In this document: in pieces, positions 1 through 6,957 of the stretch
Layout: every line of letters begins with the position of its first letter
Position numbering within the stretch: position 1 is the first letter of the stretch
From: Streptosporangiaceae bacterium
Lineage (GTDB): Bacteria; Actinomycetota; Actinomycetes; Streptosporangiales; Streptosporangiaceae
NCBI GenBank assembly: GCA_030041195.1
Contig: JASHOI010000521.1
Location: forward strand, 1 to 11,045
Length of the DNA: 11,045 nucleotides
Direction: 5' to 3'
Notes under the pieces: model-generated
Seen by the model: the letters and a program-made list of their open reading frames with translations, nothing else
What the model was told of the DNA's origin: nothing
Databases searched by the model: none
Made by a program: the position numbers and the translations under genes

Positions 1-999
1 GGCGCGCAGCCGCTTGCGCTGGATGCCGGTGATGCCGACGGCGACGATCAGGACCGCGCCCTGGAAGACCTGCGGCACCCACTCCGCGGTTCCGGCCTGC
101 AGCAGCCCGACGCTTCCGGTCCCGATCATCAGCACGGCGACCACGGTCCCCCACGGATTGAACCTGCCCTGCCGGAACTGGGTGGCACCGACGAACACGG
201 CCGAGAAGGCCGGTATCAGGTACTCGGGCCCGGTGGTAGGGTCCGCGGACCCGAGCTGGGCGGCCAGCGCGATGCCCGCGAACGACCCGAGGAGACCCGA
301 GAACACCAGCGAGATCGTGCGCAGCCGCGCGACACGGACGCCGATCAGCCGCGCGACGTCCGGACCGTACCCGGCGGCGTAGGTGTGCCGCCCGAACACG
401 GTCTGCTCGAGCACGTACCCGAGCGCGAGCATGGCCACGAGCATGTACAGCACCGGCAACTGGACTCCGGCGAGGCTCGCGCTGGCGAAGTTCGAGAAGC
501 TGCCCGACAGCTTGCCGGTGATGATCTGGTCCCCGGACACCCACAGGGTCAGCGCCGCGATGATCGACCCGGTGGCCAGCGTGCCGATGAACGAGTCGAT
601 CCGCATCCGCACCACGACCAGGCTGTTGAACAGGCCTATGGTCAGGCCCGCGCACAGCGTCAGCAGGATCGCGGCGGCGGGCGGCAGCCCGAGACTGTTC
701 AGTGACCAGCCGACGAACACGCCAGCGAAGCCGATCGTGGAGCCGATGGAAAGATCGAAGATGCCCGCGGCCAGCGGCAGCACGACGCTGAGCGCGGCCA
801 GCCCGGTGATGGCGTACTGGTTCAGGATGCTCTTGGCGGTCTGTGCCGTCGGAAAGATGCTGGGCTTCCAGATCGTGAAGATCACGATCAGCGCGATCCA
901 CACGTACACCGCGCCGATGTTGCGGAAGCTCAGACGGGCGGCCAGCCGGACCGCCCGGCGCCTGGCAGGTGCCTCGGCGATCTCGGCACTCGTGATCAT
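1..999 (-). CDS. CUT2-type (RbsC-like) ABC transporter permease, 3' end cut by window edge
   Basis: Inner-membrane permease of a carbohydrate-type (CUT2, BPD_transp_2) ABC importer. The frame is open from the ATG at 999 down to base 1, giving 333 residues without a stop. The protein has a short basic cytoplasmic N-terminus, then a series of hydrophobic segments typical of RbsC/XylH. Family marks are AAGIFDLSIGS (RbsC has DLSVGS), GRHTYAAGYGPDVARLIGV (the cytoplasmic EAA-like loop, usually AxGxNxxAARLSGI), and a C-terminus ending WVPQVFQGAVLIVAVGI followed by basic residues. Family members end soon after this point, so only a few codons are probably missing. The start is supported by GGGAGG at 1007-1012, 7 nt upstream. 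It is divergent from the acyl-CoA synthetase gene, with a 55-bp shared promoter carrying a KstR2-like box. The probable partner ATPase is at 3586-5127 on the same strand. The binding protein is not in the window. Substrate unknown; the regulatory context argues against a plain sugar. Confidence 0.9.
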   Translation of the reverse strand, partial: MITSAEIAEAPARRRAVRLAARLSFRNIGAVYVWIALIVIFTIWKPSIFPTAQTAKSILNQYAITGLAALSVVLPLAAGIFDLSIGSTIGFAGVFVGWSLNSLGLPPAAAILLTLCAGLTIGLFNSLVVVRMRIDSFIGTLATGSIIAALTLWVSGDQIITGKLSGSFSNFASASLAGVQLPVLYMLVAMLALGYVLEQTVFGRHTYAAGYGPDVARLIGVRVARLRTISLVFSGLLGSFAGIALAAQLGSADPTTGPEYLIPAFSAVFVGATQFRQGRFNPWGTVVAVLMIGTGSVGLLQAGTAEWVPQVFQGAVLIVAVGITGIQRKRLRA

Positions 1000-1023
1000 A
1001 TGCCAGCCTCCCAAGGTCACGGG

Positions 1024-1030
1024 TAATGTA
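1024..1030. promoter_or_regulatory. Overlapping divergent -10 elements
   Basis: On the plus strand TAATGT at 1024-1029 fits TANNNT and would start transcription near 1036, leaving a short leader with AGGA at 1044-1047, 7 nt before the ATG at 1055. On the minus strand TACATT at 1030-1025 fits the same pattern for the permease gene. The two overlap almost completely, so the adjacent operator could control both directions. No convincing -35 elements were seen. Inferred from pattern only. Confidence 0.35.
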
Positions 1031-1043
1031 CCAAGCGCTTGCT
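1030..1043. promoter_or_regulatory. KstR2-like operator 1 (permease / acyl-CoA synthetase divergent promoter)
   Basis: ACCAAGCGCTTGCT matches the KstR2 consensus AnCAAGnnCTTGnT at all ten fixed positions, around the perfect palindrome CAAGCGCTTG at 1032-1041. It lies in the 55-bp gap between two divergent genes. It abuts the plus-strand -10 candidate, covers the predicted plus-strand start point, and sits just upstream of the acyl-CoA synthetase ribosome binding site. A TetR-family dimer bound here would block both promoters. The same box recurs at four other promoters in this window. That a KstR2 orthologue rather than a related TetR protein reads it is inference. Confidence 0.7.
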
Positions 1044-1054
1044 AGGATGTCGAC

Positions 1055-2686
1055 ATGGATCGCGCGACCGGGTTCCCGTCCGGTATCGAGGCCGAGCGGG
1101 CCGCGGAGTACCGGCGCCGCGGCTGGTGGGGCCCGGACTCGCTCGCCGATCACGTGGCTCGCCACGCAGCCAGCCGCGGCCCGGAGCCCGCGTACGTCAC
1201 CGCGGACGGCGTGCTGACCTGGAGCGGCTACGACACCTGCTCGGACCGGCTCGGGTGTGCACTGCTGGCGCTCGGCGCCGGGCGCGGGGAACGGGTAGCG
1301 ATCCAGCTGCCGGACTCGGCGAGCGTGCACGTTGCGCTCCTGGCCTGCGAAAAGGCGGGCGTCGTCGCGGTCGGCATCGGCGCGCGGGCCGGGGACAGGG
1401 AACTGCGGCACATCGTCGCCAAGACCAGGGCGACCGCGCTGATCTCGCATGCCGAGCACCGGGGGCGCTCAATGCGCGCGGTAGCCGCGTCGCTGCCCGG
1501 GATCCGGCACCACGTGGTGGTCCCCCGGTTCGAGCGCGATCCCGGTGCTGCCCTGCTGGTCGACGGCGCCGCCGCCGACCCCGCCGCGGCCGGCCCGGGG
1601 GCCCTGGCCGCGGCGCGATTCGGGCCGGACGAGTTCTGGATGGTCAACTCGACGTCCGGCACCACGGGGATGCCGAAGTGCGTGATGCACTCCCAGAACA
1701 GGTGGCGGTATTTCCACCTGATAGCGGCCGAGGTCGGCGCGCTGGGCGCGGACGACGTGATCATGAGCGTGGTTCCCGCCCCGTTCGGGTTCGGCCAGTG
1801 GAGTTCCCACTTCACCCCCACCTATCTGGGCGTGCCGACGGTCGTGACCGAGCACTTTTCGCCCTCGCTCACGCTTGAGCTGCTGCAGCGCGAGCGGGTC
1901 ACGGTCTTGTGCGCCGTGTCCACTCAGTTCCGGATGCTGCTCGCCGATCCCGCGATCGAGCGGTGCGATCTGTCGGCGCTGCGGCTGATGTTCACCGGGG
2001 GTGAGCCAATCCCGTACCAGGCCGCCCGGCGCTTCGAGCAGGTCACCGGCGCGGTGATCCTGAACTTCTACGGCTCGAACGAGAGCGGCTTCGCGACCGC
2101 GACGTCCGTCCGCGACCCGCGGCACAAGCGGCTCAGCACGTCCGGGCGGCCCCAGCCCGGCACCGAACTGCGGCTCTACGAGGGCGGGGAGGACGTCACC
2201 AGCGGCCGCCGCGGCCAGCCCGGCTCGCGCGGGCCGGCGGTGTGCCTCGGATACCTGGACGATCCGGAGGCCAACGCGGAGCTGTTCACGGCCGACGGGT
2301 TCGTGCTGCACGCCGACGTCGCGGAGGTCGACGCCGAGGGCTACCTGTCGGTCGTGGGACGGAAGTCGGACCTGATCATCCGCGGTGGCAAGAACATCAG
2401 TGCCCGCGAGGTCGAAGACGAGGTCGCCGCTCATCCGCGGGTGGCGCTGGCCGCTGCGGTGCCGGTCCCCGACTCCGTTTTCGGCGAGCGGGTCTGCGTT
2501 TACGTCGAGCTGCGGGACGACGGCCCGCTCACGCTCGAGGAGCTGACCGGGTTCCTGCTGGCCCGCGGCGTGTCAAAGGAGATCCTGCCGGAACGGCTGA
2601 TCGTGCTGGACGAGCTGCCCCGGTCGTCCGGCGACAAGGTCGCAAAGGCGGAACTGCGGCGGGACGCTGCGAAGCTGCTGCCTTGA
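1055..2686 (+). CDS. AMP-dependent acyl-CoA synthetase (class I adenylate-forming ligase)
   Basis: Cytosolic enzyme expected to activate a carboxylic acid with ATP and then form its CoA thioester. The 543 residues carry the full adenylate-forming core: P-loop STSGTTGMPK (199-208), YGSNES (339-344, the usual YGxTE with N before E), GYLDDPEA (399-406), the A7 aspartate in HADVAEVD (D421, usually TGD), GRKSDLIIRGGKNIS (435-449) and the C-terminal catalytic lysine in PRSSGDKVAK (about K528). The N-terminal YRRRGWWGPDSLADHVARHA resembles the cyclohexanecarboxylate-CoA ligase and DhbE/EntE branch rather than long-chain FadD proteins, which suggests a cyclic or aromatic acid substrate. The ATG is preceded by AGGA at 1044-1047. 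It is the first plus-strand gene after operator 1. The lactonase gene follows on the same strand after 33 nt, with its own operator. The class is certain; the substrate is not known. Confidence 0.93.
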   Translation: MDRATGFPSGIEAERAAEYRRRGWWGPDSLADHVARHAASRGPEPAYVTADGVLTWSGYDTCSDRLGCALLALGAGRGERVAIQLPDSASVHVALLACEKAGVVAVGIGARAGDRELRHIVAKTRATALISHAEHRGRSMRAVAASLPGIRHHVVVPRFERDPGAALLVDGAAADPAAAGPGALAAARFGPDEFWMVNSTSGTTGMPKCVMHSQNRWRYFHLIAAEVGALGADDVIMSVVPAPFGFGQWSSHFTPTYLGVPTVVTEHFSPSLTLELLQRERVTVLCAVSTQFRMLLADPAIERCDLSALRLMFTGGEPIPYQAARRFEQVTGAVILNFYGSNESGFATATSVRDPRHKRLSTSGRPQPGTELRLYEGGEDVTSGRRGQPGSRGPAVCLGYLDDPEANAELFTADGFVLHADVAEVDAEGYLSVVGRKSDLIIRGGKNISAREVEDEVAAHPRVALAAAVPVPDSVFGERVCVYVELRDDGPLTLEELTGFLLARGVSKEILPERLIVLDELPRSSGDKVAKAELRRDAAKLLP

Positions 2687-2689
2687 CCA

Positions 2690-2703
2690 AGCAATCGCTT
2701 GGT
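2690..2703. promoter_or_regulatory. KstR2-like operator 2 (upstream of SMP-30 gene)
   Basis: AGCAATCGCTTGGT matches AnCAAGnnCTTGnT at nine of ten fixed positions (T replaces G at 2695). The same DNA also contains a longer perfect inverted repeat, ACCAAGC-AATC-GCTTGGT at 2686-2703. It occupies the short gap between the stop of the acyl-CoA synthetase (2686) and the lactonase gene, so the lactonase appears to have its own regulated promoter in addition to any read-through. Confidence 0.55.
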
Positions 2704-2706
2704 AGA

Positions 2707-2712
2707 TATCGT
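2707..2712 (+). promoter_or_regulatory. Candidate -10 element for a leaderless SMP-30 transcript
   Basis: TATCGT fits TANNNT and would place the transcript start near 2720, which is the GTG used here as the start codon. No ribosome binding site precedes that GTG or the TTG at 2699, which fits a leaderless mRNA, a common arrangement in actinobacteria. Operator 2 lies directly upstream, in the -35 to -10 space. Pattern-based only. Confidence 0.3.
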
Positions 2713-2719
2713 ACCGGCC

Positions 2720-3589
2720 GTGACGTTCGAGACGCTCGCCGGCGGCCTGACGTTCCCCGAGGCCCCGCGCTGGCACGGCGGCGCGCTGTGGTTCTCCGAC
2801 ATGCACGCCCACGCGGTGCTGCGCCTCGAGCCGGCCGGAACGCTGACCACGATGGCCGAGGTTCCCGGGTGCCCGTCCGGCCTGGGCTTCCTGCCCGACG
2901 GCCGGATGCTCGTCGTGTCCATGCATGACCGCCGGGTGATGCGGCTCGACCCGGACGGGCTGCGTCAGCACGCGGACCTCAGCGCGCTGGCGCCCTGGCA
3001 CTGCAACGACATGGCCGTCGACGCGAACGGCCGCGCCTACGTCGGCAACTTCGGCGACGACTCTGCGCCTCCCGCTCCCCCGGCGCCAACCGTCCTGATA
3101 GCGGTCGAGCCGGACGGGCAGGCCCGGGTGGTGGCCGACGAGCTGATGTTCCCGAACGGGATCGCCGTCGGCGACGGCGGCAGGACGCTGATCGTGGCCG
3201 AGACCCGGTCGGTGCCGGGCCGGCTCAGCGGCTTCCGCGTTCTGCCGGACGGCGGGCTCGCCGACCGCCGCGTGCTGGCCGAGTTCGGCGCGGGTGAACT
3301 GCCAGACGGGATCGTGCTCGACGCAGCGGGCGGGATCTGGGTGGCGATGCCGTTCTCCGGAGAGGTCGTGCGGGTCAGCCCGGGCGGCGCTGTCACCGAG
3401 CGCATCAAGATCGACAGCGCCTACGCGGTGGCGCTCGGCGGGCCGGACGGCCGGGACCTGTTCGTCTGCACGGCTCCGAGCTGGGTTCCCGAGGAGGCGG
3501 CCCGGCTGCGCGGAGGGGCGATACTGCGGACCCGGATCGAGATACCCGCCGCGGCCGCCGGGCCGACCGTGCCCTCCGGCGCGTTCTAG
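2720..3589 (+). CDS. SMP-30/gluconolactonase/LRE-like family protein (probable lactonase)
   Basis: Predicted six-bladed beta-propeller hydrolase that opens lactones with a bound divalent metal. At 289 residues it has the usual length. The four metal ligands of the family are placed as in regucalcin: E14 in TFPEAPRWH, N96 in WHCNDMAVD, N146 in FPNGIAV and D196 in LPDGIVLD. Repeated blade motifs such as ALWFSDM, GFLPDGRMLVVS and GIWVAMP are visible. No signal peptide, so cytosolic. I chose GTG 2720 because it leaves the N-terminus common in the family and lies downstream of operator 2. A TTG at 2699 would add seven residues but overlaps the operator half-site. The stop overlaps the stop of the convergent ATPase gene by three bases, within CTAG at 3586-3589. 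In this cluster it may open a lactone catabolite so that a CoA ligase can act; that is inference. Confidence 0.88.
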   Translation: MTFETLAGGLTFPEAPRWHGGALWFSDMHAHAVLRLEPAGTLTTMAEVPGCPSGLGFLPDGRMLVVSMHDRRVMRLDPDGLRQHADLSALAPWHCNDMAVDANGRAYVGNFGDDSAPPAPPAPTVLIAVEPDGQARVVADELMFPNGIAVGDGGRTLIVAETRSVPGRLSGFRVLPDGGLADRRVLAEFGAGELPDGIVLDAAGGIWVAMPFSGEVVRVSPGGAVTERIKIDSAYAVALGGPDGRDLFVCTAPSWVPEEAARLRGGAILRTRIEIPAAAAGPTVPSGAF

Positions 3590-5127
3590 GCGCTTCCGTA
3601 CATCGGCTGCGCCGTGCCGGAGATCGCCCGGAGCACCTCGCCCTCGGAGATCGCGCTGCCGTGCAGTTCCTCGACAACCCGCCCGTCCACGAGCGCCAGC
3701 ACGCGGTCACAGACGCTGACGAGATCCTCGGTGTCTGAGGAGCAGATCACGAACCCGGTGCCGGAGCGTGCGTACCTGCGGATCAGCTCGTAGATCGCGT
3801 TCCGCGCCCCGATGTCGACCCCGCTGGTCGGGTCCTCCATGAACACCACCCGCGGATCGAGCCCGAACCACTTCGCCATCAGCACCTTCTGCTGGTTGCC
3901 GCCGCTGAGCAGTGCGTACAGCCGGTCGGGGTCCGGCGGCCTGATGTCCAGCCGCTCGATCCATTCCCGGGCCGCTGCCCGTTCCCGCGAGTGGTCGATC
4001 CGCCCCGCGCGGGCGAATTGCGATACCCAGCCGAGCGTGATGTTCTCGCTGATCGTGAAGTTCGGGATCGCGGCCTCGGGGTGGCGGTTGGGCAGTATCA
4101 GCGCGAGCCCCAGCCGGCGCGCGAGCTGTGGAGTCATGGGATCGGCGGCGACCCGCTCGCCCGCGACGTTGAGGCTGGCCGTGGCGGGAACCGCGCCGCA
4201 CACGGCTCCGGCGAGGATCTCACGCCCGGAGCCGGACAGCCCGGCGATACCCAGCACCTCGCCGCGGTGGACGTCGAAGCTGATGCCGGTGATCGGCGCG
4301 CAGCGCAGGTCACGGACCTCGAGCACGGCCCGTCCGCGGCTGTGCTGCGGCTCGGTGTGGGCGGAGGTGAGCTCGAGTTCCTCGCCGACGATCAGGCGCG
4401 CCAGCCGCCCGCGGTCGACGCTGGAGGCCGGGATCGTGCCCTGGCACCTGCCGTCCCGCAGCACCGTCACCTGTGCGGCCAGGCTCAGCACCTCGTCGAG
4501 ACGGTGCGAGACGTACAGGATGCTGACCCCGTTGTCCCGCACCTTGTGCAGGACGCTGAACAGCGCCTCGCACTCGGTCGGCGGAAGGGCACTGGTCGGC
4601 TCGTCGAGCACGAGCAGCGAGATCTCTCCCGAGCTGTCGTCGAGCGAACGCGCGATCGCGAGCGCGCTGCGCTCAACCGCGCGAAGCTGCCGCACCGGCC
4701 GCTCGACGTCGAATTCGACGCCGATGCGCGCCAGCAACCGCTCCGTCAGCTGCCGCTGGGCGCGGCGGTCGATGCGGGTCGCGTTTGTGGTGAAGCCGGC
4801 GACGAGCCCGACGTTCTCGGCCGCGGTCAGCTCGCCGATCAGGCCGAGGTCCTGATGGACGAATCGCAGACCCCTCCGGCGGGCGTCGGCGGCCGACCCG
4901 AAATGCAGGGGGTCACCGCCGGTGAGCACCCGCCCGCCCGGATCCGGCAGGTGAAAGCCGGCCAGGATCTTGATCAGCGTCGACTTGCCGGAGCCGTTCT
5001 CGCCGACGAGTGCGTGGATCTCACGCCGGCCGATGTCAAACGACACGTCCGCGAGCGCCCGCTGGCCGGGAAAGGTCTTCGACAGCCGCTCGATCGACAG
5101 AAGCGGCGCAGGCGAGGGCTCGGTCAT
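3586..5127 (-). CDS. CUT2-type (RbsA/MglA-like) sugar ABC transporter ATP-binding protein, two NBDs
   Basis: Cytoplasmic ATPase of a carbohydrate-type ABC importer, 513 residues with two fused nucleotide-binding domains. NBD1 has Walker A GENGSGKST (42-50), Q-loop HQD (91-93), Walker B LLVLDEP (171-177) and H-loop H208, but its signature is degenerate (about 145-155, QLRAVERSALA in place of LSxGxxQ). NBD2 (from about 268) has a degenerate Walker A GLSGSGRE (296-303), as usual in RbsA, a good signature LSGGNQQKV (407-415), and VVFMEDP (427-433), where family members normally have DEP. So one composite ATP site (NBD1 Walker A with NBD2 signature) looks intact and the other degenerate. The probable partner permease is at 1-999, same strand, but separated by two plus-strand genes. 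No strong ribosome binding site was seen before the ATG. Operator 3 lies 65 nt upstream. Substrate unknown. Confidence 0.93.
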   Translation of the reverse strand: MTEPSPAPLLSIERLSKTFPGQRALADVSFDIGRREIHALVGENGSGKSTLIKILAGFHLPDPGGRVLTGGDPLHFGSAADARRRGLRFVHQDLGLIGELTAAENVGLVAGFTTNATRIDRRAQRQLTERLLARIGVEFDVERPVRQLRAVERSALAIARSLDDSSGEISLLVLDEPTSALPPTECEALFSVLHKVRDNGVSILYVSHRLDEVLSLAAQVTVLRDGRCQGTIPASSVDRGRLARLIVGEELELTSAHTEPQHSRGRAVLEVRDLRCAPITGISFDVHRGEVLGIAGLSGSGREILAGAVCGAVPATASLNVAGERVAADPMTPQLARRLGLALILPNRHPEAAIPNFTISENITLGWVSQFARAGRIDHSRERAAAREWIERLDIRPPDPDRLYALLSGGNQQKVLMAKWFGLDPRVVFMEDPTSGVDIGARNAIYELIRRYARSGTGFVICSSDTEDLVSVCDRVLALVDGRVVEELHGSAISEGEVLRAISGTAQPMYGSA

Positions 5128-5191
5128 CGCACAGTTTCCACGGGCACCGCTCCTGCCGCTTGCACCGGCACTGCTCCTGCTGCTGATGCTG

Positions 5192-5205
5192 ACCTAGCGC
5201 TTGCT
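5192..5205. promoter_or_regulatory. KstR2-like operator 3 (upstream of ABC ATPase gene)
   Basis: ACCTAGCGCTTGCT matches AnCAAGnnCTTGnT at nine of ten fixed positions (T replaces A at 5195). It lies between the end of the fadD3-like gene, whose stop codon it touches, and the ATPase gene start at 5127. A minus-strand -10 candidate TAGCCT at 5218-5213, inside the fadD3 3' end, would start transcription within or next to this box. The ATPase therefore probably has its own promoter as well as possible read-through from fadD3. The leader between box and gene contains an imperfect direct repeat (GGCACCGCTCCTGC / GGCACTGCTCCTGC). Confidence 0.5.
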
Positions 5206-6872
5206 CAATTGAGGCTACCACCTGCCGCCTCCGGCAGGCGCTGCCGCGCGCGCTCGCGCAGGTCCCGCTTGAGCACCTTGCCGCCCGCGTTGCGCGGCAG
5301 CTGGCCGACGAACACGATCTCGCGCGGCACCTTGAAGTTGGCCAGCCGCTCCCGGCAGTGCGCTATCACGTCATCCTCGCTCGGGCGATGGCCGGGGCGC
5401 GCGACAACGTAGGCCAGCCCGACCTCGCCCAGCCGCTCGTCCGGCTTTCCCACGACCGCGCAGTCGATCACCGAATCCAGCCGCAGGATCGCGTTCTCGA
5501 TCTCGGCCGGGTAGACGTTGAAGCCGCCGACCGTGAACATGTCCTTCAGGCGGTCCGTGATCGTCAGGTACCCGCGGCCGTCGAGGCGGCCGATGTCGCC
5601 GGTGTGCAGCCATCCGTCGGGCTCGATCGCGGCGCTGGTCGCCTCGGGGTCGTCGAGATAGCCCACCATGACGTTCGGGCCGCGCAGCTGGACCTCGCCG
5701 TCTTCGCCGGGCCCCAGTTCCCGCCCGTCGGCGCCGACGATCCGGATCTGGAAGTCCGCGGCCGCGCACCCGCACGTGCCCGAGATCGTCTCCGCGTCGT
5801 CCCCGGGGCAGCACATCGTGACCACCACCGCCTCGGTGAGCCCGTAAGCCGTGAGGATCGTCTCGAAGGTCAGCTCCGTCCACATTCGCTCGATCAGCGC
5901 GACCGGGACCATCGCGGCGCCGGTCACGGCCAGCCGCAGCGAGGAGAGGTCATGCTGGTCACGCCGGGGGTGCGCAAGGAGTTCCTGGAAGATCGTGGGC
6001 GGGCCCGGCAGCATGGTCACGCGCTCCCGCTCGATCTGATCGAGCACCCGGTCGATGCTGAACGTCAGCTGCGGCACGATCGTGGCGCCGCGGAGCAGCG
6101 CCACCACCCAGCCCGCCTTGTAGCCGAAGGTATGAAAGAACGGCGCGATGATCATGTACACGTCGCGCTCGGTGACCTGGGCCCGCTCGGCCCACGCCGC
6201 GGCGACCGCGATGGTCTGTGCGTGCGTTGACACCGCGCCCTTCGGCGCGCCGGTCGTGCCCGAGGTGAAGATGATGTCGGCAACGTCGCCGGCCTGGACC
6301 TGCGCGGCCCGGGCCAGGGCAGAGTCCTCGCTGGTTTCAGCGGCCCGCGTGAGCATCTGCTCCCAGGTCGCGGTGCCGTGCGCCGGTGCCTGCTCGTCGC
6401 TTGCCTGGCCCTGGTCCCCGCCCTCGATCGGCACCCGGACCGCGAGCGTGAGCTGATCAAGCCCGCCGACCGGGCCCGATGCGGAGGCACCCGGTGCGGC
6501 CTGGATGAGCGCCGCCAGGTAATCCAGCCCGAGGAACCGGTCCGGCAGGAAGATCACCCGGGCGCCGGTGCGCCGCAGCACGTCGGCGGCCTCGTAGCCG
6601 GTGTAGCGGGTGTTCATCGGGACGAGGCTCGCGCCGATGCTCTGCGCCCCCAGCGCCGCGACCAGCCAGTGCGCCGTGTTCGGCAGCCACACCGCCACCC
6701 GGTCACCGGGCTGGACGCCGGCCGCGATGAGGGCGCGCGCCATCGTGCGTACCTCGGCCGCAAGCCCCGTGTACGACAATCGCAGTGGTCCGTCGATCAC
6801 CGCGAGGCGGTCGCGGTACCGCTTCGCGGACTCGTCCAGCAGCGCGCACAGAGTCTGCGGGGGGTTGCTCAC
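5205..6872 (-). CDS. fadD3: FadD3-like acyl-CoA synthetase (HIP-CoA ligase family)
   Basis: Cytosolic AMP-forming acyl-CoA ligase, 555 residues. In mycobacteria and rhodococci FadD3 activates the C/D-ring propionate left after cholesterol side chain and A/B ring removal (HIP). Motifs: P-loop TSGTTGAPKG (203-212), YGLTE (343-347), GYLDDPEAT (404-412), TGD (424-426), DRLKDMFTVGGFNVYPAE (440-457) and catalytic lysine in PRNAGGKVLK (K532). Stretches I recall as close to mycobacterial FadD3 are VPMNTRYTGYEAADVL, PFFHTFGYKAG, TMLPGPPTIFQELL and LANFKVPR. It is about 50 residues longer than that protein, partly through a Gly/Gln/Ala-rich insert at about 130-168. The start is GTG 6872 with GAGGCGA about 8 nt upstream; an upstream extension would run through the promoter into the SDR gene. 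Operator 4 lies 25 nt upstream. Function as HIP-CoA ligase fits the operator type but is not proven; other cyclic acids are possible. Confidence 0.85.
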   Translation of the reverse strand: MSNPPQTLCALLDESAKRYRDRLAVIDGPLRLSYTGLAAEVRTMARALIAAGVQPGDRVAVWLPNTAHWLVAALGAQSIGASLVPMNTRYTGYEAADVLRRTGARVIFLPDRFLGLDYLAALIQAAPGASASGPVGGLDQLTLAVRVPIEGGDQGQASDEQAPAHGTATWEQMLTRAAETSEDSALARAAQVQAGDVADIIFTSGTTGAPKGAVSTHAQTIAVAAAWAERAQVTERDVYMIIAPFFHTFGYKAGWVVALLRGATIVPQLTFSIDRVLDQIERERVTMLPGPPTIFQELLAHPRRDQHDLSSLRLAVTGAAMVPVALIERMWTELTFETILTAYGLTEAVVVTMCCPGDDAETISGTCGCAAADFQIRIVGADGRELGPGEDGEVQLRGPNVMVGYLDDPEATSAAIEPDGWLHTGDIGRLDGRGYLTITDRLKDMFTVGGFNVYPAEIENAILRLDSVIDCAVVGKPDERLGEVGLAYVVARPGHRPSEDDVIAHCRERLANFKVPREIVFVGQLPRNAGGKVLKRDLRERARQRLPEAAGGSLN

Positions 6873-6897
6873 GTTGGTCGCCTCGCCTCGGGGATCA

Positions 6898-6911
6898 AGC
6901 AAGTGCTTGGT
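6898..6911. promoter_or_regulatory. KstR2-like operator 4 (fadD3-like promoter)
   Basis: AGCAAGTGCTTGGT matches AnCAAGnnCTTGnT at all ten fixed positions. It lies 25 nt upstream of the fadD3-like GTG start and directly downstream of a minus-strand -10 candidate TACGCT at 6917-6912, so it would cover the transcription start. A second CAAG lies 4 bp outside the box, giving the longer inverted repeat ATCAAGC-AAGT-GCTTGGT at 6894-6911. Confidence 0.7.
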
Positions 6912-6935
6912 AGCGTACGCCAGCCATGCGGGCAG

Positions 6936-6941
6936 TATGCT
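6936..6941 (+). promoter_or_regulatory. Candidate -10 element for the SDR gene
   Basis: TATGCT fits TANNNT well and would start transcription near 6948, about 65 nt before the SDR start codon and about 10 nt before operator 5. A repressor on operator 5 would then act as a block just downstream of the start point. No clear -35 element was seen. Confidence 0.35.
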
Positions 6942-6957
6942 GAAAATGCGCCTGCCA

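Noticed and set aside
1047..1056. Perfect palindrome ATGTCGACAT overlapping the start codon of the acyl-CoA synthetase
   Set aside because: Single copy, not found at the other promoters of the cluster. Ten-base palindromes occur by chance.
1469..2434. Minus-strand open frame (321 codons) opposite the first acyl-CoA synthetase
   Set aside because: The sense strand carries a full set of adenylate-forming motifs. The antisense translation has none.
3991..5412. Long plus-strand open frame (473 codons) opposite the ABC ATPase
   Set aside because: It is a shadow of the ATPase gene in high-GC DNA. The translation is Arg/Gly/Asp-rich without any domain, and it crosses the ATPase promoter region.
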